A DNA stretch of 28,522 bases from an uncultured Lachnospiraceae bacterium (GTDB taxonomy: Bacteria; Bacillota; Clostridia; Lachnospirales; Lachnospiraceae). The notes below the pieces were generated by a model. That model made no database searches. It was not told the origin of the DNA and worked only from the letters and a program-made list of their open reading frames with translations. This document shows, piece after piece, positions 8,086 to 14,999 of this stretch. A program made the translations under genes and the position numbers. Position 1 is the first letter of the stretch. Each line of letters begins with the position of its first letter. The DNA lies in assembly GCA_910584115.1 (NCBI GenBank), contig CAJTYN010000014.1:4077-32598 (forward strand), given 5' to 3'.

Positions 8086-8939
8086 TCTGTCAGCATGGCA
8101 TTCATCCAGATATCGCCATGGTACTCGTCCGGTTCATTTTGTTCCGTCACATCCAGCTCCACAGGAAGCTCACCCAGCCTGGCCATCATCTCATCTGACA
8201 TATAATGATAGTGCAGGTCTAAGACTTTCACATTCGGATACGCCGGGATCTTCTCTAAGAGCAGCGCCCCGCCTTTGTCCGTCAGCGTACCGGCTGAGAG
8301 ATCCAGTGTGTGGATCTGCGCCATGAGATCACTCTCCAGGACGACTTCCGTCAGATCATCCTGGATCTCGCTGTCCGCGATCCCCAGATATTCCAATCTC
8401 GGGAGATCCGCCTGGGCCAGCATCTTCCTGATCGTCTCCTTGTCTCCGTCAAACCCATAATAATCACTTCCGATGTAAAGGAGTAATCTCTTCAGTCCGG
8501 GGAGCTTGGCCTTTCCCACCGCCTCTATAACGGATGTGGGAAGCCCGCCGCAGATGATCGTCAGGGACTCTAGTCCCTCATGACAGACCTCTCCCAGCAC
8601 CAGATCCGTGGCCCCTTTGATCGTCAGCTCTTTCAGATCCGGCAATGCCGCCCACAAGGAGCTGTAATCCCCCTGCACGATCCAGGACACTTCACATTCC
8701 TCATAATCCATGTCGCCGATGAACAGCTTCCTGATATGGGAGAACTGCTCCGCGTTCGCGACGATCTGGTCTATGATCGGCTGGCATCCATCCTCGTATG
8801 CGTTCCCCCAGCTTCCGATCCTGATCTCCTCCAGACCTGGAAGATCAGGATCGGCCAGGATATCCGCCACCATCGTATCCGCTCCCTTTCCTTCCTCTTC
8901 ATATGCATCGTAATCGTATACATACAGTTTTGACTTCAC
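8082..8939 (-). CDS. STM4015-family leucine-rich repeat protein
   Basis: A 285-residue, very acidic, cytoplasmic protein made of about eight leucine-rich repeats. The repeating LPxLxxLxI pattern appears near residues 33, 66, 99, 120, 146, 179, 206 and 234 (for example LPGLEEIRIGS, LPDLKELTIKGA, LPGLKRLLLYIGS, LPRLEYLGIADS). There is no signal peptide or catalytic motif. It is the first gene of the operon and overlaps the ATP-grasp gene by four bases. LRR proteins usually bind other macromolecules, so it may be a scaffold or the target of the enzymes that follow (inference). Translation starts at a GTG; GGGAGGAGG lies about ten bases upstream, with a consensus-like promoter before it. The STM4015 name is from recognised family order and LRR content. 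Confidence 0.85.
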   Translation of the reverse strand: MKSKLYVYDYDAYEEEGKGADTMVADILADPDLPGLEEIRIGSWGNAYEDGCQPIIDQIVANAEQFSHIRKLFIGDMDYEECEVSWIVQGDYSSLWAALPDLKELTIKGATDLVLGEVCHEGLESLTIICGGLPTSVIEAVGKAKLPGLKRLLLYIGSDYYGFDGDKETIRKMLAQADLPRLEYLGIADSEIQDDLTEVVLESDLMAQIHTLDLSAGTLTDKGGALLLEKIPAYPNVKVLDLHYHYMSDEMMARLGELPVELDVTEQNEPDEYHGDIWMNAMLTE

Positions 8940-8970
8940 CTTCTATAAACCTCCTCCCTATGATAAGATC

Positions 8971-8999
8971 ATTATAACGCCGTATGGATCCTAAATCAA
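8971..8999 (-). promoter_or_regulatory. Sigma-A-type promoter of the STM4015-STM4011-sbcDC operon
   Basis: On the minus strand TTGATT (8999-8994) and TATAAT (8976-8971) are separated by exactly 17 bases. The -10 is a perfect consensus and the -35 matches at four of six positions. It lies about 30 bases before the GTG start of the LRR gene, with a strong GGGAGGAGG ribosome binding site between. No other clear promoter was seen within the seven genes downstream. Confidence 0.8.
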
Positions 9000-9030
9000 T
9001 GGGCGGACCGTTTTTTCACCATCATTGATT
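8994..9030. repeat. 8-bp inverted repeat overlapping the -35 box
   Basis: AATCAATG (8994-9001) and its perfect complement CATTGATT (9023-9030) are separated by 21 bases. The left arm contains the whole -35 hexamer of the operon promoter; the right arm contains the stop codon of the serine-hydrolase gene. No T-run follows either arm, so it is not an intrinsic terminator. It could be a repressor or activator site. Confidence 0.5.
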
Positions 9031-10119
9031 GAAAAATCCGTAGATCCTCCCGGACATTTCCGCAATGCAGCCCACTGCCGCGCTGCTGTCTGTCACACCG
9101 TCCGTCATAAAACAGATGATATAGGGATTTTTCTCACCGAATACGATCGCCACATCGCTCTCCACGCCGGTCAGCTCCCCGGTCTTATTGGCGATCTCTA
9201 CGCCGTCCGGGATCTGGGCCGGGATCTTGCTGCGCCGCTGCTGGCCTTTCAGGAGACCGAGCATCTCCTCCCAGTGGTCAAATTCTTTCAGATAGATCGT
9301 CTCCAGAAAATCCGCGCAGTCCCCCACAGAGGTATAGTTTTCCCCGGTCGGACTCTCCTCCAGCAGCATCCGCTCCATGCTCGTGTTGGCGTAGCCGTGC
9401 TCCTCGCAGTATTCTGTGACGGCGCGCCTGCCTGCCGCCGAATCGCCGCCTCCCAGCATGGTCACCAGCTGATTTGCCGCGTTGTTGTCGCTGACGGTGA
9501 TCATGATGTTCAGCAGGTTGTCCAGAGTCTCCTTCCCGTTTGTCTGGGCCAGGGCGTCGTATTGTTCGTAGACTGCCCCCATGATGAACAGCTTGATCAG
9601 GCTGGCCGCCCGCATAGGCGTATCGTCCCTCTCCGTGAAGATCTTCGAACGGAGGTTTTTGATATGGACGGACCATCTGCCCCCGGCTGTTGTCCGCGCC
9701 TGGGCCAGCATATCATCTAACTGAGGTTCTAAGAGCGTCAGATCCGCCACGCCGTCCATCTCCTCCTGGTCGCCCGCGTCCTCCCCGTTTCCTATTCCAT
9801 CATCTGTGCTGCCCGCGCTACTCCCGCCGCTGCTATCCGGGACTCCTTTATCCTTTGCGGCTGTCGTATCTTTTGCCTTCCCATCTCCCTGGTCAGCCGC
9901 GGCGCTCCCGCTGTCTTTCGTCTCATCTGCAAATGCCTTGATCTCGGCTTTTAGCTGAGCGTTTTCTTTCACCGCCTCTGTCAGCATCGCCTCCAGAGAA
10001 CGCACATTCTTGTTCAGTCCGCTGAGATTTACGGAAAAAATCAAAAACAGCGCGCCGAACAGGGCCGCCACCCCGGACATGGCCAAAGCTATGATCTTAT
10101 ACATCTTCTCTCTATCCAT
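9022..10119 (-). CDS. Membrane-anchored serine hydrolase, class A beta-lactamase-like
   Basis: A 365-residue protein with one N-terminal membrane anchor (about residues 8-30), a short coiled coil, an acidic Ser/Gly/Asp linker (65-120), and an extracellular penicillin-binding/beta-lactamase fold. Catalytic motifs: S173-L-I-K176, S210-D-N212 and K312-T-G314. E249 followed by a loop ending in YTS aligns position by position with the class A omega loop, although the usual Asn is Leu. The SxxK-to-SDN distance is 37 residues, against about 60 in classical class A enzymes. It may be a resistance enzyme, a peptidoglycan peptidase or a non-lactamase relative. It follows the amidase gene by 14 bases, has GGGAGGATAGGAG before its ATG, and is probably co-transcribed. 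The stop lies in an inverted repeat. Confidence 0.85.
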   Translation of the reverse strand: MDREKMYKIIALAMSGVAALFGALFLIFSVNLSGLNKNVRSLEAMLTEAVKENAQLKAEIKAFADETKDSGSAAADQGDGKAKDTTAAKDKGVPDSSGGSSAGSTDDGIGNGEDAGDQEEMDGVADLTLLEPQLDDMLAQARTTAGGRWSVHIKNLRSKIFTERDDTPMRAASLIKLFIMGAVYEQYDALAQTNGKETLDNLLNIMITVSDNNAANQLVTMLGGGDSAAGRRAVTEYCEEHGYANTSMERMLLEESPTGENYTSVGDCADFLETIYLKEFDHWEEMLGLLKGQQRRSKIPAQIPDGVEIANKTGELTGVESDVAIVFGEKNPYIICFMTDGVTDSSAAVGCIAEMSGRIYGFFNQ

Positions 10120-10133
10120 GGCTCCTATCCTCC

Positions 10134-11192
10134 CTATCGTCCATCTGATCCGGCAAAATACGCGTCGATGCCGTCCGCGATCCCCTCGGCCATCGTCTGC
10201 TGGAAATCAGCCTGCGCCATGGCCAGGTCATCGTGTTCATTGGTCATGAATCCCATCTCCAGGATCGTGACGGGCACACGGCTCCAGTTGATCCCGGTCA
10301 TATCGTCGGTGATCTGCACGCCGCGGTCCTCAAATCCCGTCGCCGCGCAGTACGAATCCAAGAGCTGCTGAGAAAGCCGGAGGCTGTCGCCGTAAAGCTC
10401 CGCCACATACGGATTGTCCTGGGACGGACACATACTGAGCGCCCCCTGCACCCCATGGTCGTCGGAGCCATTCGCATGGATCCGCACGTAGATCTCGGCT
10501 CCGCCCTCCGCTGCCAGCAATGCCCGCTCCGCGTTGCTGATCGCCGTGTCGTTGTCTGTCCGTGTCATCACCACCTGGTAGCCCCGTTCCTGCAGGACCT
10601 CCCGCAGTTTCAGGGAGACATCCAGGTTCAGCTGGTATTCCCCCAGTCCTGAGTAAACGCCGGACGTCCCCGACGTGGCCTTCGCCTTCATCTGCGCCGA
10701 ACCAGGCCCATTGGGCTCCGTGGCGCTCATATCCACATGAGGTCCCTGATGACCGGGATCGATCCCGACGATGTGCCCGGCGCCTGTGGCCGCCTGCCGC
10801 TCTCCCGCGCTCTGATCGGCAGACAGCGCGCCTGCTGTGGGCGCTCTGTCCGCGGACGCCGTGGCTGTCGGACTGACAGAAGGCGTGGTCCTGGGCGTGG
10901 GCGTGACGCTGGGACTCGGGCTGGGTGTGGGGCTGACAGACGGCGACGGCTCCGGCTTTATCTTCTCTTCCTCCTCTTCCAGACGCTTCTTTTCCCTGCG
11001 CTCAGCCTTTTTTAGCTCCTTTTCCAGATCCTCCATCTCCTCCTTCTGAGCCTCCAACACCTCCTGACTCTTCTCCATCTCCCGAGCCGCCCGGTAGATT
11101 CGCACAAATGCTATCGTACAACACACAAACACAAATACAGTGCAGACTGCACCGATCGCTATGAATATTTTTGTCAAAGGTTTCCGATACAT
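10134..11192 (-). CDS. Membrane-anchored N-acetylmuramoyl-L-alanine amidase (Amidase_3)
   Basis: A zinc amidase that cleaves the bond between MurNAc and the stem peptide in peptidoglycan, 352 residues. A membrane segment at about 9-31 is followed by a highly charged coiled coil (32-78) and a Ser/Pro/Thr linker (82-112) containing three PSV(S/T)PT copies. The catalytic domain starts at about 140: GIDPGHQG (H148), GLGEYQ (E185) and VRIHANG (H239) give the zinc ligands, and ILEMGFMTN (E312) the catalytic Glu. The arrangement is that of CwlD/AmiC-type domains, here held at the outer face of the membrane. The start ATG has AGGAGG five bases upstream and promoters before it. It is the first gene of a two-gene unit with the serine hydrolase, suggesting joint wall remodelling. 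Confidence 0.93.
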   Translation of the reverse strand: MYRKPLTKIFIAIGAVCTVFVFVCCTIAFVRIYRAAREMEKSQEVLEAQKEEMEDLEKELKKAERREKKRLEEEEEKIKPEPSPSVSPTPSPSPSVTPTPRTTPSVSPTATASADRAPTAGALSADQSAGERQAATGAGHIVGIDPGHQGPHVDMSATEPNGPGSAQMKAKATSGTSGVYSGLGEYQLNLDVSLKLREVLQERGYQVVMTRTDNDTAISNAERALLAAEGGAEIYVRIHANGSDDHGVQGALSMCPSQDNPYVAELYGDSLRLSQQLLDSYCAATGFEDRGVQITDDMTGINWSRVPVTILEMGFMTNEHDDLAMAQADFQQTMAEGIADGIDAYFAGSDGR

Positions 11193-11228
11193 TCATACCT
11201 CCTGTCCGTTCCGATAAATTTAAATCTT

Positions 11229-11257
11229 ATTATATCTGTATTCCGATTTCTTGTAAA
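11229..11257 (-). promoter_or_regulatory. Promoter of the amidase-serine hydrolase unit
   Basis: On the minus strand TTTACA (11257-11252) and TATAAT (11234-11229) are 17 bases apart, about 37 bases before the amidase start codon. The -10 is perfect and the -35 has one mismatch. It lies in the 153-base AT-rich gap between the amidase and the divergent sulfotransferase. Confidence 0.75.
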
Positions 11258-11297
11258 GAAAGATTACTCAAAACTCCCATATTTCTATCACGATCTT

Positions 11298-11325
11298 ATT
11301 ATAGAATATGTAAAAATGATTACAA
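11298..11325 (-). promoter_or_regulatory. Possible second, upstream promoter for the amidase unit
   Basis: On the minus strand TTGTAA (11325-11320) and TATAAT (11303-11298) are 16 bases apart. Both this and the nearer promoter carry the extended sequence TATAATAAGAT. It reaches close to the ribosome binding site of the divergent sulfotransferase. The -35 is only a four-of-six match. I see no convincing promoter in the plus direction for the sulfotransferase, only TA-rich -10-like sequence near 11300. Confidence 0.4.
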
Positions 11326-11345
11326 ATATATGGAGGAAATGTTAA

Positions 11346-12497
11346 ATGTCGACAATATATTTATGTATAGGAACGATGAAGACCGGGACCACCGCATTAC
11401 AGAATTTCATGCGGGCGAACCAGGAAGTGCTCGAAGAACAGGGGTTCTGCTATCCTTTTACGAATACAGGCCCCATCAGAAAGATAAAGAACAGGAACGC
11501 CCATTTCATGCTCTATCAGCCCGAGCACGAACAGGATCACGTCCAACAGCGAGGATACCAAAAACTCCAGGAACTGGCCCAGACATATCCGAACATCATC
11601 CTGTCCGAGGAACTGATCTGGAACCACGCGCAGAGGATCGAGGACTTCTGGCCAAATGTGCTGGAGAACGTGACCAAGATCGGCTGTCAGCTCAAGGTCA
11701 TCGTCTACCTGCGCAGGCAGGACGAGCTGATCCAGTCCCTGTGGAATCACGCCGTCAAGATGGACTGGCGCCTGCCCCTGTGTTTCGGAGACTATATCAG
11801 CCAGGAAAAATACACCTACTTCCCTCTTGACTACTACAGCCAGCTCTGCGAGATCGGAACGATCGTCGGAAAAGAGAACCTGATCGTCCGGGTCTATGAG
11901 AAAGGCCAATTCGAAGGCACGGGACATACGATCATGTCGGATCTTCTACATATCCTGGGGCTTGAGATGACGGAAAAGTTTACGATCGAAGACGCGCCGC
12001 GTCTGAGCAATCCCGGCCTGAAAGGCAATTTCATCGAGATGAAACGGATCTTGAACGGCATACCGGAGTACAGGGAGATGCCGGATTTTATGCGGGCGGC
12101 CCTCATATCCGCGAACATCTACCAGGCCCAGGTAAACCCCGCGCCCCGTCAGAGCCTCTTCACCCCCAGCGCCCAGACCGCTTTCCTGGAAAAATACGCC
12201 GAGGGCAACCGCAAGATCGCCGAGGGATTTCTGGGGCGGGCAGATGGGATCTTGTTCCGGGAACCCATCCCAGATCTGCCCACCTATCAGACAGACCAGG
12301 ACGCCCTCTTCCGGGACCTGCTGACATTTACAGCGGAAATGTTCTGCCGGCAGCAGAAACTCATCAATACATTGGAGCAAAAGATCGACCAGCAGCAGAA
12401 ACTCACCAATGCATCAGAGAAAAGGATCGAACGGTTCTGGCATAAGGTGAGAGACCGCTTCAAACGCATCTTCAGACCGCATGGGAAAACGGCGTGA
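11346..12497 (+). CDS. Sulfotransferase family protein
   Basis: A 383-residue protein with the PAPS-dependent sulfotransferase fold. The N-terminal strand-loop-helix IGTMKTGTTALQNF (8-21) is the loop that binds the 5'-phosphosulfate. VIVYLRRQDELIQSLW (118-133) matches the 3'-phosphate-binding segment with Arg and a later Ser. The C-terminus (about 350-380) is a basic, Gln-rich coiled coil without a membrane segment. GGAGG lies nine bases before the ATG. It is the only plus-strand protein gene, divergent from the amidase and convergent with the polymer locus, with its stop three bases from the last gene of that locus. It might sulfate the exported polymer (inference); the acceptor cannot be read from the sequence. 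Confidence 0.85.
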   Translation: MSTIYLCIGTMKTGTTALQNFMRANQEVLEEQGFCYPFTNTGPIRKIKNRNAHFMLYQPEHEQDHVQQRGYQKLQELAQTYPNIILSEELIWNHAQRIEDFWPNVLENVTKIGCQLKVIVYLRRQDELIQSLWNHAVKMDWRLPLCFGDYISQEKYTYFPLDYYSQLCEIGTIVGKENLIVRVYEKGQFEGTGHTIMSDLLHILGLEMTEKFTIEDAPRLSNPGLKGNFIEMKRILNGIPEYREMPDFMRAALISANIYQAQVNPAPRQSLFTPSAQTAFLEKYAEGNRKIAEGFLGRADGILFREPIPDLPTYQTDQDALFRDLLTFTAEMFCRQQKLINTLEQKIDQQQKLTNASEKRIERFWHKVRDRFKRIFRPHGKTA

Positions 12498-12519
12498 GAG
12501 TCACCGCGGCTCTCGCGCC
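12491..12519. terminator. GC-rich hairpin between two convergent genes
   Basis: GGCGTGAGAG (12491-12500) pairs with CTCTCGCGCC (12510-12519) over ten positions, including one T-G wobble, around a nine-base loop. The hairpin includes the stop codons of both convergent genes. On the minus strand it is followed by GTTTTCCC, a short T-run, so it could end the polymer operon. On the plus strand no T-run follows. Confidence 0.5.
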
Positions 12520-14999
12520 AATGCCCGCTCTTCTCTCTGCTCTCCCCTCTCCGAAAACAGCGCTTCGAACTGCTGCACGGCGGTCCGGTCCCATGCCTCA
12601 TGATCCACACCCATGACCTTCACCTCTCCTCTGTCAAAAGCCAGAAATCCATCCAAGATCCCATCCACGTCCGGCGGGACCAGATATCCGCCGTATCTTT
12701 TCATAAAACAGCGCGGCCCGGGAATGTCCGTGGCGATCGCCGGGATTCCCAGCATGTCCGCCTCCGACAAGACCAGGGGGAGTCCTTCATAAAAAGAGGA
12801 CAGGACGAAGAGATCGCATTTTTTTAGGATCGGCATGGGATTGGATATGGAGCGGATCACGACCACATGGCTGCCGCAGGCGAGGGCCTTCGCCTGTGCG
12901 AGCGTCTGCGCGTACAGCTCGCCGTATCCTCCGATGATGATGAGAAAGCTCTCCGGCTCTTTTTCGTGGTATCGTTCAAACGCCTCCAGGAGCATCCCGT
13001 GTCCTTTTTCCGGTGAAAAGCGCCCGATGGTGATAAATTTTTTCCCGCTGCCATCCAAGATCTCCCGCAGCCGCTCCCTGGACACTGTACACTCTGTATC
13101 CTCATCGAATGTCAGCTCTCTGTCAGCCCTCTCATGGATGCCCTCGTAGTCATGGCAGTTGTTCACCACCTGGATCCGCGCCCCAGTTCCTCCCAGTTCC
13201 CGTGTGGGCGGGCAGATATCCTCCGTGACCGGGGCCACCCGCTCAAACCCGCCGTAGGCTCTCTGCAGGGTCAGCCTATGCTGGTTATCCTTCGTCTCCA
13301 GCTCCCGCACCATATCATTGTGGACGAAGATCACCCGCCTGCACGGCGCCTGGTAAAACAGATTGATGATCCCCTTCCCATAACCTGCGTACTGGATGAC
13401 GCAGGAAAAGTCACTGAACCCGAAACTGCTCCGATACAGCCGCCTGTAATACCGATCCAGTTTTCTCATGATCAGCGGTGCGGCCACATCCTTCTTATAA
13501 TAGAGATACGCCGCGATCCCCTCGCCGAGGGACTCATTCCGGGTGGATGCGATGGGGTAAAAACCCACATCCTCCGGCAGGAGCCCGACCCGCTCCGGCT
13601 CCTCCTTAAGATCCTGGGAACGGAACGTGACATAGTAATTCCGCTTGTCCAGATCGATCTTTTTAAAAAGGTCCAAGAGCGCCGTCGTCATACCGTTCCG
13701 CTTCAGGCTCCCGCTGTAGATCAGCACATTTTCCCTGCCGTTTTTTTCTGCCTCATATTCCTCGAACACGTTCTCCCCCTGGATGATGTGCCGGCATATG
13801 TCCCGGGCTACGCCTTTTCGGTCATACGGGCAGAATCTCTCTCGGAAAGCGCAGTCGTCATACTGCTTCGGTGTGCGCAGCTCCGCCAAGAGCGCATCCA
13901 CCTGGCGCACCTGGGGGAACGGGAACGTATCAATCGGCACATACATCCCCCGCTCTTCCATATACGCTTCCTTATCATAGACGAACAGGATCACCTTCCT
14001 GCCCGTATCAGCATAATCGAACAGGACGCTGGAATAGTCCGTCACCAGACAGTCGCACATATTCAGGATATCATAGGGATCGTACCCTCCGGGAAACGGA
14101 CGTATATGGCTGTAGCCGGAAAAACTGACCGTATCGCCGATGAATGGGTGCAGGCGCACGAAGAGGATCTCGTCTTCTGCCAGTCCTTTATCCAGATCCG
14201 CGAGAAAACCCACGACCCGGTCCGTATTCTCCTGTATGTCGATGTGTCTGAGCGCCCCCCGCCAGGTGGGCATATAGCTGTAGAGCTTCTTGCTCTCCAG
14301 TCCCAGATCCCCGCGGAGCATTTTCCCTCTCTCTGGTTCGGAGAATACGGCGTTCCTGGGGTAGCCGGCGTATAAGATCTTGCCTTTGTACAGATCATCG
14401 AGAAAATACGCGGACGCCATACGCTCTTTCATGTAGACGCTCGGATAGATCAGATAATCTGCCATCAGGTGGCTTTTCTGGACATTCCCCATATCGAAGG
14501 CACGGTCTTTCTCATCCTTCCCCATCATCTTCAGGGGCGTCCCATGCCAGGTGTTGGTGATGATCTGCCCGTCCTTTTTGGCAAACCAGAGCGGGAAAGA
14601 CGTGTCCGTGAACAGATATCTTGCCAGCGCGGCGACCCTGGCGTATCGGAAACCGTTTTCCCGGATCAGCCTGGCCCTGCCCAGTCCGTACCTTTCCATC
14701 ATCGCTCTGATGTCCGCCCGTTTATCCCGGCTGCAGGATATGAAGAGACGATATCTTTTATACGCAAAGTCATTTGCCAATACCTCTGCGATGCGGAGCA
14801 TATTACTGCCCAGATCTTTGCCGTTTTTTGAGTCGATCAAGATCCAGGCGCTCTTGAGGACATCCTTTTCATAAAAGAACAGATACCAGGACATGCGCAG
14901 CCAGTTTTCGATCTTCCCTAAACTCGTCTTTATCTTTTTCATGATCCTCATCTCCACGGTCAGTCCTTCCCCGATATTTTTCTGGGGATCCAGATCCAT
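12501..14999 (-). CDS. Bifunctional CDP-glycerol glycerophosphotransferase / GT4 glycosyltransferase
   Basis: An 832-residue fusion. The N-terminal half (about 50-410) is a TagB/TagF-type glycerophosphotransferase: NTWHGTPLK (H152), GYPRN, YMPTWRG, VRLHPFI and LVTDYSSVLFDY. The C-terminal half (about 430-810) is a GT-B glycosyltransferase of the GT4 type: IGRFSPEKGH, then FYEGLPLVLSEA with the E-x7-E pair. One polypeptide may therefore add glycerol phosphate and a sugar in turn, at the inner membrane face. GGGAGG before the ATG at 14999, which directly follows the previous stop, supports this start. M20 (MKKIKTSLGK) behind GGAGATGAGG is an alternative giving 813 residues. It is the last gene of the locus and the same type as the first gene at 25.2-27.8 kb. 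Confidence 0.88.
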   Translation of the reverse strand: MDLDPQKNIGEGLTVEMRIMKKIKTSLGKIENWLRMSWYLFFYEKDVLKSAWILIDSKNGKDLGSNMLRIAEVLANDFAYKRYRLFISCSRDKRADIRAMMERYGLGRARLIRENGFRYARVAALARYLFTDTSFPLWFAKKDGQIITNTWHGTPLKMMGKDEKDRAFDMGNVQKSHLMADYLIYPSVYMKERMASAYFLDDLYKGKILYAGYPRNAVFSEPERGKMLRGDLGLESKKLYSYMPTWRGALRHIDIQENTDRVVGFLADLDKGLAEDEILFVRLHPFIGDTVSFSGYSHIRPFPGGYDPYDILNMCDCLVTDYSSVLFDYADTGRKVILFVYDKEAYMEERGMYVPIDTFPFPQVRQVDALLAELRTPKQYDDCAFRERFCPYDRKGVARDICRHIIQGENVFEEYEAEKNGRENVLIYSGSLKRNGMTTALLDLFKKIDLDKRNYYVTFRSQDLKEEPERVGLLPEDVGFYPIASTRNESLGEGIAAYLYYKKDVAAPLIMRKLDRYYRRLYRSSFGFSDFSCVIQYAGYGKGIINLFYQAPCRRVIFVHNDMVRELETKDNQHRLTLQRAYGGFERVAPVTEDICPPTRELGGTGARIQVVNNCHDYEGIHERADRELTFDEDTECTVSRERLREILDGSGKKFITIGRFSPEKGHGMLLEAFERYHEKEPESFLIIIGGYGELYAQTLAQAKALACGSHVVVIRSISNPMPILKKCDLFVLSSFYEGLPLVLSEADMLGIPAIATDIPGPRCFMKRYGGYLVPPDVDGILDGFLAFDRGEVKVMGVDHEAWDRTAVQQFEALFSERGEQREERALAREPR

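Noticed and set aside
8940..9021. Intrinsic terminator between the serine hydrolase and the LRR gene
   Set aside because: The inverted repeat here has a 21-base loop and no T-run after either arm, so it fits an operator better.
13134..14375. 413-codon plus-strand open frame
   Set aside because: It lies opposite the glycerophosphotransferase half of the fusion, whose motifs are complete; the plus frame has no recognisable domain.
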